Counted from the first letter of the stretch, positions 33,981 to 43,569 are shown. The stretch is 64,000 nucleotides of DNA from Phycisphaerae bacterium (GCA_030601845.1 JAUWAY010000003.1:1-64000); one strand, 5' to 3'. Notes: generated by a model not told the origin, from the sequence alone. Numbers and translations are program-made.

Positions 33981-35768
33981 ATGGGCCAAATAATCGTCCT
34001 TGACCAGAATATGGTTAACATGATTGCCGCCGGCGAGGTGATCGAACGCCCTGCTAATGTGGTCAAGGAACTGATGGAAAACAGCATTGATGGAGGGGCA
34101 ACAAAAATTATCGTTTCCATCGAGGACGGAGGCCGAAAATTAATATCAGTTGCCGATAACGGCTGCGGGATGGATGCTGAGGACCTGACCAGGGCATTTG
34201 AGTCACACACCACCAGCAAAATCGAAACCGGCAAAGATTTGCGGGCCATAGCAACGCTTGGCTTCAGAGGCGAAGCATTGGCAAGCATTACCTCGGTAGC
34301 ACAGGTCAGGGCTGTGAGCAGAACGAAAGATTCGATCGGGGCCAATTGTATTGAGATTGATTGTGGAAGTAAAGGCACCGTCAGCCCCTGCAGCGGCGAT
34401 TTCGGCACAACAATCCAGATCAGAGACCTCTTCTATAAACTACCGGCCAGACGAAAATTCCTCAAAACCGCAAACACCGAGATGACTCATATCGCCGAGC
34501 ATTTCACACGCATCGCACTGGCAAACAACAGCCTGGATATGACGCTGATACACAACGGCAGAGAGCTTTACCGCCTGTCGGGCGGGCAAGGGCTTTGCTC
34601 GCGCATAGCTGAATTGTTCTCGCCTGAAATTAGTGAAAATTTGATTGAAACCGAAAGCAATGAAAAAGAGTTACATATTTTCGGCTTGCTGGGCGGACCC
34701 GGCATCTCAAGAACAAACAACAAATTTCAATATGTATTTTTGAACGGCCGATTTATCCGTGACAAATTCATCTCACACGCAATCAAAGAAGCATACCGGC
34801 CCAGCCTGGAGCCGGGCAGATTCCCTGTCATTTTTTTGTTTATCCAAATCCCCTATGAAGACTATGATGTGAATGTCCATCCTACGAAGATTGAGGTCCG
34901 TTTTTATAACGCCAACTTGATTCATTCGCAAATCTTAGCTTGTCTGCGTGAAAAACTTCTATCGACAAATCTTGAAACCCAGGCAAAATTACCGACAACA
35001 AGCCCTGCCAAAGCAGGGCAAAAGGACCGAGCCACTGGCCCTCTGCGAAGCCGGGAAATCGCCGATGCAATGGCTGAATTTTTCAAAAAGCACAAGCCCA
35101 TTCAAACACAACAGCAATTCAAACGTCAAGCACGAAGGGCCACCCGCCCAGCCGGATTTGAAATGCCGGATACAAGATACGAAAAACCACGGCCCCAAGG
35201 AAAATACCTGCAAATTCACGACAGCTTCATTGTTGCAGAAACTGATGATGGATTTGTCATCATTGACCAACACGCCCTTCACGAGCGCATAATATATGAA
35301 GATTTGCGCAGGCGAATACGAAAAAGCAGGCTCGAATCCCAGAAACTGTTAATACCCGAGAGCTTCCAGCTCACTGACGCTCAGCAAGATGTACTTAAAA
35401 CCAACGCCGAACTGATTAAAAAATTAGGAATCGAGCTGACACCGTTTGGGCCGCAAACCTGCGCAATACAGGCATTTCCCACCCTGCTGGAAAAGGCAGA
35501 ACCACTCGATTTTGTTCGGGATTTACTCGATTTGCTCACCGACGCTTCTGGGCGAAAGCTCGACACAGAAACGTTGCTTGATGAGGTCTTGAATATGGCT
35601 GCGTGCAAGGCGGCAATCAAGGCAGGCCAAAAGCTCAGCAACAATGAGATAGAACAACTGCTTGCAGATAAAGACGTAGCCGAATATGCAGGCCACTGCC
35701 CGCACGGCAGGCCTACTACAATAAAATTCTCCATAACCGAGCTGGAAAAGCAGTTTAAAAGAATATAA
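33981..35768 (+). CDS. mutL: DNA mismatch repair protein MutL
   Basis: The protein has 595 residues. The N-terminal GHKL ATPase has IAAGEVIERPANVVKELMEN, DNGCGM, GFRGEALASI. The C-terminal domain keeps the endonuclease motif DQHALHERIIYE (DQHA-x2-E-x4-E), plus ACKAAIKAG and CPHGRPT, so this is a nicking MutL of the kind found where MutH is absent. MutS is not in the window. The start is at 33981 with a G-rich ribosome site. The btuF-like gene follows two bases after the stop. Confidence 0.96.
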   Translation: MGQIIVLDQNMVNMIAAGEVIERPANVVKELMENSIDGGATKIIVSIEDGGRKLISVADNGCGMDAEDLTRAFESHTTSKIETGKDLRAIATLGFRGEALASITSVAQVRAVSRTKDSIGANCIEIDCGSKGTVSPCSGDFGTTIQIRDLFYKLPARRKFLKTANTEMTHIAEHFTRIALANNSLDMTLIHNGRELYRLSGGQGLCSRIAELFSPEISENLIETESNEKELHIFGLLGGPGISRTNNKFQYVFLNGRFIRDKFISHAIKEAYRPSLEPGRFPVIFLFIQIPYEDYDVNVHPTKIEVRFYNANLIHSQILACLREKLLSTNLETQAKLPTTSPAKAGQKDRATGPLRSREIADAMAEFFKKHKPIQTQQQFKRQARRATRPAGFEMPDTRYEKPRPQGKYLQIHDSFIVAETDDGFVIIDQHALHERIIYEDLRRRIRKSRLESQKLLIPESFQLTDAQQDVLKTNAELIKKLGIELTPFGPQTCAIQAFPTLLEKAEPLDFVRDLLDLLTDASGRKLDTETLLDEVLNMAACKAAIKAGQKLSNNEIEQLLADKDVAEYAGHCPHGRPTTIKFSITELEKQFKRI

Positions 35769-35770
35769 TT

Positions 35771-36700
35771 ATGACAAAACTATGGCTGTTATCGATAATT
35801 GGCTTTGTCTGCTTAGTGGCGTTTACAGTCATCAGTCACCATTATAATCAGGATAAAATTTCCGAGCTCGGCTCCACTGAATCTCTGAACAAGCCAGCAA
35901 GGATTGTTTCACTTGCGCCGAATCTTACCGAAATTCTTTTTGCCCTGGGCCTCGATGAAAAAATCGTTGCGGTTTCCAACGACAGTGGTTACCCCCCCGA
36001 CGTGGCCGAGAAGAATAAGGTGGGGACATTCTGGCAGCCAAATACCGAAGCCATCATAGCATCCAGACCGGATTCGGTGATCACGCTGTGGTTTGAGCAG
36101 CAAAAAGCCGTTGCAGACAGTCTAAAACGGCTGCGGTTTAAGGTCTTAACTCTAAAGATAGAGAAAATCGAAGAGCTCTTCACCGCAATTGAAAAAATCG
36201 GCTCAGCCACCGGTTGTAAGCACCGTGCTGACAAACTGGTTAAAAACATTAGTAAACAACTAAACGATTTACAACTGAAATACGGTTCGAATGGTAAAGT
36301 CAAAGTGTTATGGGTGGTCCAGGCCAAGCCCTTACGTGTGGCCGGCAGAAACACCTTTGTAAACGAAATGATTGAGTTGGCCGGCGGAGAAAATGCTATC
36401 GGCCCTACTATCAGCCAATACCCCCAAATAGGCACGGAAGAAATTCTGACTTGCGGGGCGGAGGCAATAATCCAATCGGCAATGGGCAAAGCCAACATCG
36501 ACAAACAGCAACAAGCCGCAGAAGTGTTTTGGAGCAAATGGACAAATTTGCCGGCCGTCAAAAATAACAGGATTTACGTTGTCAATCCGGATATTGTAAG
36601 ATTAGGACCAAGATTACCACAAGGCGTAGAAATGATTGCCCGCTACCTACACACAGATACTCCTGCGCAAAAACACGATGCCGCACAATCAATCAGGTAA
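35771..36700 (+). CDS. Periplasmic substrate-binding protein, cobalamin/Fe-siderophore ABC importer
   Basis: The protein has 309 residues. An N-terminal membrane/signal segment (LLSIIGFVCLVAFTVI, without a lipobox Cys) precedes a helical-backbone binding fold of the BtuF/FecB class: RIVSLAPNLTEILFALGL, then GTFWQPNTEAIIASRPDSVI, and VAGRNTFVNEMIELAGGENAI. It delivers B12 or a ferric siderophore to the permease encoded next. It forms an operon with the permease and ATPase, directly behind mutL. No cobalamin riboswitch is seen upstream. Confidence 0.88.
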   Translation: MTKLWLLSIIGFVCLVAFTVISHHYNQDKISELGSTESLNKPARIVSLAPNLTEILFALGLDEKIVAVSNDSGYPPDVAEKNKVGTFWQPNTEAIIASRPDSVITLWFEQQKAVADSLKRLRFKVLTLKIEKIEELFTAIEKIGSATGCKHRADKLVKNISKQLNDLQLKYGSNGKVKVLWVVQAKPLRVAGRNTFVNEMIELAGGENAIGPTISQYPQIGTEEILTCGAEAIIQSAMGKANIDKQQQAAEVFWSKWTNLPAVKNNRIYVVNPDIVRLGPRLPQGVEMIARYLHTDTPAQKHDAAQSIR

Positions 36701-36704
36701 GTTA

Positions 36705-37736
36705 ATGGCTGAAATTTTAACAGCAAAAAAACTGGCAATTAAAGTTTCTATCTGCTTAGCGGTGCTGGTGGCGGTAATGGCCTTATGTGCTATGGTAGGA
36801 ACACAAAAGATTTCGTTGAAAAAAGTTTTCGCCGGGCCAGGCCAGGAACCGGGCCAGAACATTGATTACGAAATCCTTGTCGGTGTTAGATTGCCGCGAG
36901 TGATTTTAGCTGCACTGGTGGGAGCGGCCTTAGCCTGTTCGGGTGTCGTCCTGCAGGCGATTTTGCGAAATCCGCTCGCAGACCCGTACATTCTCGGGAT
37001 ATCCAGCGGCGCAGGGTTGGGAGTAATTACTGCGGTCATATCAGGAATAACCTGGAAATTCTGGGGCGGTTCACCAATAGCTGTTTTTGCATTTGTAGGC
37101 GCACTTGCCACTGTTTGGCTGGTCTGGTGCATCGGACATCTTACGGGAAAATCGCAAGTGACAAGTTTACTACTGGCCGGTGTGGTAATCAATGCCTTCT
37201 TCTCAGCAGTGATAATGTTCTTAATCTCAATAGCAAAAAGTGAGCAATTACGTTCGACGGTATTATGGCTGATGGGCAATATAATAGAAAAAGACCCGGC
37301 AGTATTGGGGGTTAGTACAGTCTGCATCCTGGCCGGGATAATCGCCTTATTTAGTATTAGCCACAGACTGAATATTCTAACCTTTGGCCAAGAGGAGGCA
37401 AAAGGACTCGGCGTTGACACAGCAAAAACCACGGCCATTGCTTTTGGCCTTGCAGCTTTTACAACCGCAATCGCGGTTAGTTTAAGCGGCCTTATTGGGT
37501 TCGTAGGCCTTATTGTCCCTCATGGCGTTCGTCTGGTATTCGGGCCCGACCATCGTCAACTGCTGCCCGTCAGTGCAATAATCGGAGGTGCTTTTCTGGT
37601 CGTTGCCGATACGCTCGCCCGTATCATTGTTGCCCCTGCCCAACTGCCGGTAGGAGTGATCACTGCCATTGCCGGTGGGCCGTTTTTCCTGGTCCTGCTG
37701 GCGAAATACAGTAGGAAAGTTAGTTGGTTAAAATGA
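36705..37736 (+). CDS. FecCD/BtuC family ABC permease
   Basis: The protein has 343 residues with about ten membrane helices. Family motifs are LRLPRVILAALVGAALACSG-like (VRLPRVILAALVGAALACSG), NPLADPYILGISSGAGLG and LSGLIGFVGLIVPHGVRL. It forms the membrane channel for cobalamin or siderophore uptake. The start is at ATG 36705, 4 bases after the binding-protein stop; an overlapping upstream in-frame start was rejected. Its stop overlaps the ATPase start (ATGA). Confidence 0.92.
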   Translation: MAEILTAKKLAIKVSICLAVLVAVMALCAMVGTQKISLKKVFAGPGQEPGQNIDYEILVGVRLPRVILAALVGAALACSGVVLQAILRNPLADPYILGISSGAGLGVITAVISGITWKFWGGSPIAVFAFVGALATVWLVWCIGHLTGKSQVTSLLLAGVVINAFFSAVIMFLISIAKSEQLRSTVLWLMGNIIEKDPAVLGVSTVCILAGIIALFSISHRLNILTFGQEEAKGLGVDTAKTTAIAFGLAAFTTAIAVSLSGLIGFVGLIVPHGVRLVFGPDHRQLLPVSAIIGGAFLVVADTLARIIVAPAQLPVGVITAIAGGPFFLVLLAKYSRKVSWLK

Positions 37737-38566
37737 GCGGCATTATAGAAGTCAAAGATCTAAATTTTGGCTATACACCGCAAAGCACGATTCTAAAAGC
37801 TCTTAGCTTCGAAGTAATCCAGGGCCGGTTTGTCGGCATAGCAGGGCCCAACGGGGCAGGCAAAACAACACTGCTGAATCTGCTCTGCGGCCTGCTCAGA
37901 TCCAAAGCCGGCTCTATAAAAATTGACTCGGTGCCGATAGAATCATATTCGGCCAGGAAACTTGCAAAAAAAGTCGCTGTCGTTCGTCAGGAATTTGTGC
38001 CGGTATTTGACTTCTGTGTAGCAGAGGTGGTGTCAATGGCAAGAACGCCATACTTGAGTACCTTTGGATTTGAAAGCGACACCGACAAGAAAATTATAGA
38101 TGAGGCACTTGAAATGACCGACACGGCCCGCTTTGCCTCGCGACCACTCGCAAACCTAAGCGGTGGCGAACGACAGCGGGTCTTTATTGCCAGAGCGCTT
38201 GCACAAAATACCGACATTCTACTCCTGGATGAGCCGACAACCTTTCTCGATTTGAAACACCAGGTCGGTATATATGATTTGCTCAAAAGAATGCAGCTCG
38301 AAAAGGGCAAAACAATCGTGGTTGTAACGCACGATATCAACCTCTCAACCCAGTACTGTGATGAAATTCTACTTCTTGGAGCCGACAGTAGTTACCAGTA
38401 CGGCTCCGCTAAAGATGTCTTCTCACCCCACAAAATAGAAAAAGTCTTTGGCGTCAGGGGCTTCGCAGGCAAGATTGGAACTGAAAAATTTTTCCTTCCT
38501 TTGGGAAAATTTGCAAAAGATGCCCACATAATCACCACTAATATCAACAGCACTACGAAGAAATAA
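37733..38566 (+). CDS. ABC transporter ATP-binding protein (BtuD/FecE type)
   Basis: The protein has 277 residues. Walker A GPNGAGKTT, signature LSGGERQRVFIARAL, Walker B ILLLDEPTTFLD and the H-loop VVVTHDIN are present. It energises the permease encoded immediately upstream, with which it overlaps by 4 bases. The final 20 residues (DAHIITTNINSTTKK) are a polar tail. Confidence 0.94.
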   Translation: MSGIIEVKDLNFGYTPQSTILKALSFEVIQGRFVGIAGPNGAGKTTLLNLLCGLLRSKAGSIKIDSVPIESYSARKLAKKVAVVRQEFVPVFDFCVAEVVSMARTPYLSTFGFESDTDKKIIDEALEMTDTARFASRPLANLSGGERQRVFIARALAQNTDILLLDEPTTFLDLKHQVGIYDLLKRMQLEKGKTIVVVTHDINLSTQYCDEILLLGADSSYQYGSAKDVFSPHKIEKVFGVRGFAGKIGTEKFFLPLGKFAKDAHIITTNINSTTKK

Positions 38567-38684
38567 ATTCAACAGCTGTTAATGTAACCCCTTTTACTCC
38601 AAGAACTTACACTTCTAAAGTAAATTGGCTTGAACAATTTTTTAGTACTGGATGACTGAAAAAAGATTATATACAACATACCTT

Positions 38685-38697
38685 AATATGTTATAAT
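38685..38697 (+). promoter_or_regulatory. Extended -10 promoter for the dksA-like gene
   Basis: TATAAT (38692-38697) is preceded by TG one base upstream. No good -35 is seen, consistent with an extended -10 type. It lies 58 bases before the GTG start. Confidence 0.5.
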
Positions 38698-38754
38698 ACT
38701 GGGTTTGGTAGATGCACACAGAAAGGTTGAGCAGTAAGAAAGGCAGAAAAGCAA

Positions 38755-39282
38755 GTGGCACAGAAACGCAAAAAAGCTTCCAGAAAAAAAACGAGCTCGA
38801 CTCGAACAAAGAAAATTCGCTTGACCGCTGGCGATACCGAGCGTTTCAAACAAATGCTGCTGGAGAAACGCAGAGAAATCATCGGCAACGTAAGCGAAAT
38901 GGAAGATGAAGCTCTCAAAAAATCCCGGCTGGAGGCAGCCGGAGACCTGTCAAGTATGCCAATCCATATGGCCGACATCGGTACCGATAACTATGAGCAG
39001 GAATTTGCTTTGGACCTGATGGACGGAGAAAGAAAATTGCTGCTGGAAATCGATGATGCTCTGGAGCGTATCGAGCAGGGAACTTACGGAATCTGCGAAG
39101 CTACCAGCAAGCCAATAGCCAAGGCCCGCCTCGTTGCCCAACCCTGGGCCAGGTATTGTGTTGAATATGCCCGCATGCTGGAACAAGGTCTTGTAACAGA
39201 GCAGGAGCAATTAATGCCAGACTTGGAAGAAGAAGTAGAGCAGCAGGAAAGCCAGCACAAATCGCAGGAAGATTCTTCCTAA
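38755..39282 (+). CDS. DksA/TraR family protein with degenerate zinc finger
   Basis: The protein has 175 residues with a GTG start. The N-terminus is basic (KRKKASRKKTSS). The coiled-coil region (FKQMLLEKRREIIGNV...) and MADIGTDNYEQEFALDLM...ALERIEQGTYGICEAT match the DksA/TraR family, which binds the polymerase secondary channel. The finger reads YGICEATSKPI...ARYCVEYAR: only one Cys remains of each CxxC pair, so it cannot bind zinc with four cysteines. The C-terminus is acidic/Gln-rich. It is followed by yacG after 19 bases. Confidence 0.85.
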   Translation: MAQKRKKASRKKTSSTRTKKIRLTAGDTERFKQMLLEKRREIIGNVSEMEDEALKKSRLEAAGDLSSMPIHMADIGTDNYEQEFALDLMDGERKLLLEIDDALERIEQGTYGICEATSKPIAKARLVAQPWARYCVEYARMLEQGLVTEQEQLMPDLEEEVEQQESQHKSQEDSS

Positions 39283-39301
39283 AAACCCTAGCCGGCTTTT
39301 T

Positions 39302-39532
39302 ATGAAACACAAATGTCCAATCTGTAAAAAAAGCGTTAAACTATCACCTCAAGAACAATCTGAACAGGCGAAATTCTTCCCCTTCTGCTCCCGGCGCTGT
39401 AAGCTGATAGATTTGGGTGCCTGGCTGGATGACGAATACAGGATAACTTCCGGGCCGCAATCACAGCAAACCGCCCAGCCGCCCCATAACTCATCCGACA
39501 TCACCCCTAACAATGACAATACTCAAAAGTAA
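39302..39532 (+). CDS. yacG: DNA gyrase inhibitor YacG
   Basis: The protein has 76 residues. The zinc site CPIC...FCSRRC (Cx2C-x15-20-Cx3C) and the IDLGAWLDDEY motif define YacG, which binds the GyrB C-terminal region in E. coli. The C-terminal tail is Gln/Asn/Pro-rich and probably disordered. It is probably cotranscribed with the DksA-like gene. Confidence 0.88.
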   Translation: MKHKCPICKKSVKLSPQEQSEQAKFFPFCSRRCKLIDLGAWLDDEYRITSGPQSQQTAQPPHNSSDITPNNDNTQK

Positions 39533-39631
39533 AAATATTTTAAAATCTGTTGAAATCAACCGATAATAATTGTATATTTGTGATTTTTACGGAACCTAAG
39601 GCAATTATAACCCTTTTTGAAAGGACACAAA

Positions 39632-41041
39632 ATGGCAAGTGAAAAACAATCCGCTAAGGTTTTTGACAATCTTCTTTTTCCGAAAATATTCCAAACCTTC
39701 CGTATGGCCATCCAGCCAACTAAACTGATAATCGCCTTTTCAGCACTGGCTGTTATATGCCTGGCCGGCTGGATTATGGACTTTAGTAAAACAGTTGTCG
39801 CTACATCAAGGCCACAAGGCAAAACTACAGAACTGCAAATCTATATGGAGCACCCGGACCAATTGGAATCATACATCCGAAACTACGAGGCAACCGGTGA
39901 CCGCACAGGCGTATTTTCTACACTCTGGCGCTTTGCCGCAGCAAGATTTAAACGTGCAGTAGGCTCGCTATTCGCATTCAACATCCAGGGTGTAGTAACA
40001 AATATCGCTGATTACTTTAAAGCCGTGCGATGGGCACTTAGGTACCATTTTATTTATTCCATCATATTTTTTATAATAAAACTTGCCGTGCTATCCATTG
40101 CCGGCGGAGCTCTTTGTCGAATTGCATCGCTGCAATTTGCCCGGGGTGAAAAACCAGGCCTGACCGAAGCGCTGCGCTACAGCGCGAAAAAATTCCTGAG
40201 CTTTTTCACCGCTCCCTTGGCACCGGTCGGCATAATCATCTTCATAGGGCTGTTTATCTTTCTTTTGGGGCTGATAGGGAACATACCAAGGGCCGGCGAG
40301 TTGATAATGGGCATCTTTATGATCTTGGCTCTAATTGCAGGTGCGCTGATAGCTGTCGTTTCAATAGGAACGGTCGCCGGATTTAACCTGATGTTCCCTG
40401 CCGTGGCGTATGATGGTTCAGACTGTTTTGATGCGATAAGTCGGTCCTTTAGTTATGTATATTCAAAACCGTGGCGGATGGGTCTTTATACTGCCATAGC
40501 TGCAATTTATGGCGCAATTTGTTACACATTTGTGCGATTTTTCGCTTTCTTGTTGCTTTTGGCCACTCGACAGTTTTTGCAGCTTGGAGTATGGGTTGAA
40601 AATAGTAAAGAAGTTAACAAGCTTACAGCGATTTGGCCCGAGCCAAGCTTTATGAATCTGCTTGGTTCGCCGGCTTTGGCAACAGCTAACTGGGCCGAAT
40701 CCTTTGCAGCCTTTTTGATATACTTATTTCTACTGATCGTTGTCGGTTTAGTAATTTCCTTTATAATAAGTTTTTATTTTTCCGCCAATACTGTAATCTA
40801 CGCACTTATGCGCAACAGAGTTGACAATACCTCTCTGGAGGACGTTTATGCCTACCCCGAGCAGGCCCAGGCCGAGCCGGCCGCTGCTACTGAACCTGAA
40901 TCTAAACCCGAACCCGAAAAACCCAAGCCAAAGCCAAAACGCAAGCCAAAGCGAAAACCGAAGCCAGAGCCAGAACCGAAACCTGAGCCGGAATCAAAGC
41001 CAGAGCCAGAAACACCGTCGGATTCATCGTCAACCGAATAA
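39632..41041 (+). CDS. Multi-span membrane protein with Pro/Lys/Glu-rich tail
   Basis: The protein has 469 residues from the ATG after GAAAGGA. Five or six hydrophobic segments are seen (for example LIIAFSALAVICLAGWIMDF, APVGIIIFIGLFIFLLGLIG, AAFLIYLFLLIVVGLVISFI). The last 55 residues are a PEPEKPKPKPKRKPK-type low-complexity tail, probably cytoplasmic or wall-spanning. No family is firmly recognised; similar proteins in planctomycetes are hypothetical. It has no clear operon partner. Confidence 0.7.
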   Translation: MASEKQSAKVFDNLLFPKIFQTFRMAIQPTKLIIAFSALAVICLAGWIMDFSKTVVATSRPQGKTTELQIYMEHPDQLESYIRNYEATGDRTGVFSTLWRFAAARFKRAVGSLFAFNIQGVVTNIADYFKAVRWALRYHFIYSIIFFIIKLAVLSIAGGALCRIASLQFARGEKPGLTEALRYSAKKFLSFFTAPLAPVGIIIFIGLFIFLLGLIGNIPRAGELIMGIFMILALIAGALIAVVSIGTVAGFNLMFPAVAYDGSDCFDAISRSFSYVYSKPWRMGLYTAIAAIYGAICYTFVRFFAFLLLLATRQFLQLGVWVENSKEVNKLTAIWPEPSFMNLLGSPALATANWAESFAAFLIYLFLLIVVGLVISFIISFYFSANTVIYALMRNRVDNTSLEDVYAYPEQAQAEPAAATEPESKPEPEKPKPKPKRKPKRKPKPEPEPKPEPESKPEPETPSDSSSTE

Positions 41042-41075
41042 TAAAGGTTTTGCCACAAATATCTCAAACTGTGCC

Positions 41076-41116
41076 GGGGACCTCATTTTGCGATAAAATG
41101 GCAAAATGGGAACCCC
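41076..41116. repeat. Palindromic GGGGACC/GCAAAATGGG repeat, copy iii
   Basis: GGGGACCTCATTTTGC, a 9-base spacer, GCAAAATGGGAACCCC: the most complete copy, with arms that pair over about 15 positions. It lies between the membrane-protein gene and the WbpM-like gene, which itself contains copy iv. Confidence 0.8.
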
Positions 41117-41337
41117 AAGTGGCAACCTTTTGAGCTGTGCCATTCGGCATCTTGACTGGATTTGTGCCCATAAATTTTCCTGTTAAAAGGCCCCATTCTT
41201 CGCAAACTTTCGGGGATATATACGACGTTCTCCGGCACATCCCAACGCAAGCGATAATCTCTTAACACACACCCAAACTGTTGTTATAATTAAGCTTGTG
41301 AGTAACTATGCGGGGCAAATATGTCGATAAATAGAAT

Positions 41338-43401
41338 ATGCCTGACTCGAACACAAATACAGAGCCAAAAAACAGCCCGGCACTAAAGATTAGCACCGGA
41401 CAAAACCCATCAGAACTCGAGGAGGACCCCATTTTGCAAAAGAAAGCAAAATGGCAGTCTGACTCGACGCCCCCTGCCGCATTGCTGAGGTTCCGCAGGT
41501 CTCTGATTATACTTGCCCATCTAATTGCTTTCGCTGCCTCTTTGATGCTTTCCTTCCTTGTGGCAAACAGGATGACGTTCAGATCTGAACCAATGGAGCC
41601 GCTCAGAAACACCTGGGTTGTGCAGCAGTATCCTTTTTTGCTATTGTTCTTTATTATCGTCAAGCTGCCGGTATTTGGGCTTTTCAAGCAATATCGTGGG
41701 TGGTGGCGCTATGTGGGGGTCTCGGACCTTCTTGGGATACTGCGGGCCTCACTCGTCAGCACTCTAATTATTGTAACTTTATGGTTTGCAGTAGCGCTCG
41801 GGCTCGAACCTGTTCGCAGAAATTTACCAGCGGGTACAACTCTAGTTGACCAGGGTGTATTTATGGCAGACCTGTTTGGCACGTTTTTGCTGCTGGGCGG
41901 ACTGAGAATGGTAATAAGGCTGTACTATGAGGAGTTTCGTACCGTCGAAGGCGGTCGGCTAAAGCGATTTCTCATAGTCGGGGCAGGCGATGCCGGCGAA
42001 GCATTGCTGCGAGAGATTCACCGTATGTCCATCGCTCAATACGAGGTAATCGGCTTTATCGATGGTGACCCTGCTAAACAGGGCAAGTATATTCACGGAA
42101 TACAGGTACTTGGTACAATGGAGCAACTCCCTAAAATCTGCAAAGACCGCAACATCGAGGAAATTGCCATAGCAATGCCTTCCGCAACCCATCACGAGCT
42201 AAGACACGTTATCCGGGTGTGCGAGGGTACTAAAATCCGGTTCCGCACCGTCCCTTCAATTACCGATATTGCATCAGGCAAATTCAGTGTCTCTCAGATT
42301 CGAGATGTCGATATTAACGACTTGCTTGGTAGGGAAGCTGTTCAGCTTGACCTGCATTTAATAGAAGCTTTTGCAAAAGATAAAACAATCCTTGTTACCG
42401 GGGCCGGCGGCTCCATCGGGGCCGAAATGTGCAGGCAGCTATGTAATTTTAACCCAAAGCTGCTTTTGCTTATTGAGCAGGCGGAAAATCCGCTGTTTTA
42501 CGTAGAGCGAGAACTGCACAAGCAATTTCCAGACATTCCCATAAAAACGATTATTTGCAACATTACCGACAAAATACGCGTTGAGGGACTTTTTGAAAAG
42601 TATAAACCCCAGGTTGTCATTCACGCCGCCGCTCATAAGCACGTGCCTCTGATGGAGCTAAACCCCGGAGAAGCTATCAAAAACAATATTGTTGGCACAC
42701 AAATCGTTGCCGATGCCGCAGACAATTACGGCACTACCAATTTTGTAATGATAAGTACCGACAAAGCCGTTAACCCCACCAGTATAATGGGCTCGTCCAA
42801 GCGAATTGCTGAAATGTACATTCAGGACCTGAATAGAACCAGCAGGACACATTTTGTCACTGTGCGGTTTGGCAATGTGCTCGGCTCCGATGGCTCGGTT
42901 GTGCCTATTTTCAAAAAGCAAATAGCTGAGGGTGGGCCCGTAACTATCACGCATCCTCAGATGAAACGCTATTTTATGACCATACCGGAAGCAAACCAGC
43001 TCGTTCTGCAAGCAGCAACAATGGGAAAGGGCGGAGAAATCTTCGTGCTTGATATGGGTGAGCCGGTAAAAATTGTGGACCTGGCCAGGGAACTTATTAC
43101 GCTAAGCGGCTTCAGGCCCGGAGAAGATATTGAAATGGTCTTCACAACTCCCAGACTCGGTGAAAAACTCTTCGAAGAACTTTCAATAAAAGGTGAAGAT
43201 ATGCAGCCCACAAGGCATCCAAAGATCGGTATATGGAAGAATATACCGATGGACCGCGACAAGCTTCATACCAGCATAAACGAGCTGGTAAATATCGCCA
43301 AATCGCAAAACTACGAAGAGATTGTTCAGAAAATCAAGGAACTTGTACCGGAATACACCGGTGACAATAACAACAATTCTAAAGCTCCCATTCAGCAATA
43401 A
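41338..43401 (+). CDS. Membrane nucleotide-sugar 4,6-dehydratase (WbpM/CapD/FlaA1 type)
   Basis: The protein has 687 residues. Four membrane helices (about 55-190) are followed by two Rossmann domains: FLIVGAGDAGEALLREI (degenerate) and ILVTGAGGSIGAEMCRQL (catalytic). The active-site region STDKAVNPTSIMGSSKR has Met at the usual Tyr place, as in WbpM-type UDP-GlcNAc 4,6-dehydratases. It probably makes a precursor of surface polysaccharide. Residues about 29-40 (EDPILQKKAKWQ) are encoded by palindromic repeat copy iv, inserted in frame before the first helix. A bidirectional terminator follows. Confidence 0.9.
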   Translation: MPDSNTNTEPKNSPALKISTGQNPSELEEDPILQKKAKWQSDSTPPAALLRFRRSLIILAHLIAFAASLMLSFLVANRMTFRSEPMEPLRNTWVVQQYPFLLLFFIIVKLPVFGLFKQYRGWWRYVGVSDLLGILRASLVSTLIIVTLWFAVALGLEPVRRNLPAGTTLVDQGVFMADLFGTFLLLGGLRMVIRLYYEEFRTVEGGRLKRFLIVGAGDAGEALLREIHRMSIAQYEVIGFIDGDPAKQGKYIHGIQVLGTMEQLPKICKDRNIEEIAIAMPSATHHELRHVIRVCEGTKIRFRTVPSITDIASGKFSVSQIRDVDINDLLGREAVQLDLHLIEAFAKDKTILVTGAGGSIGAEMCRQLCNFNPKLLLLIEQAENPLFYVERELHKQFPDIPIKTIICNITDKIRVEGLFEKYKPQVVIHAAAHKHVPLMELNPGEAIKNNIVGTQIVADAADNYGTTNFVMISTDKAVNPTSIMGSSKRIAEMYIQDLNRTSRTHFVTVRFGNVLGSDGSVVPIFKKQIAEGGPVTITHPQMKRYFMTIPEANQLVLQAATMGKGGEIFVLDMGEPVKIVDLARELITLSGFRPGEDIEMVFTTPRLGEKLFEELSIKGEDMQPTRHPKIGIWKNIPMDRDKLHTSINELVNIAKSQNYEEIVQKIKELVPEYTGDNNNNSKAPIQQ
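41422..41457. repeat. Palindromic repeat, copy iv, inside a coding sequence
   Basis: GAGGACCCCATTTTGC, 8 bases, GCAAAATGGCAG. It lies within codons about 29-40 of the WbpM-like gene and does not break the frame. Confidence 0.75.
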
Positions 43402-43515
43402 ACCGCAAAATAGGGTTCTTGAAATTATTGAAGAGGAAAAGTCAGGACCATAACACCGGGGCAAAGGCCGCTCCGCATCCAGGACTTTTCGAATCACATT
43501 ACACGAAAATCCTGT

Positions 43516-43545
43516 AAAAAAAGCCGGATTTCAGTCCGGCTTTTT
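43516..43545. terminator. Bidirectional intrinsic terminator
   Basis: A run of A, stem GCCGGA / TCCGGC with loop TTTCAG (43523-43540), and a run of T. It lies between the convergent WbpM-like and xer genes and can terminate both. Confidence 0.85.
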
Positions 43546-43569
43546 CACTTAACTACCCGTGGGCGTCCC

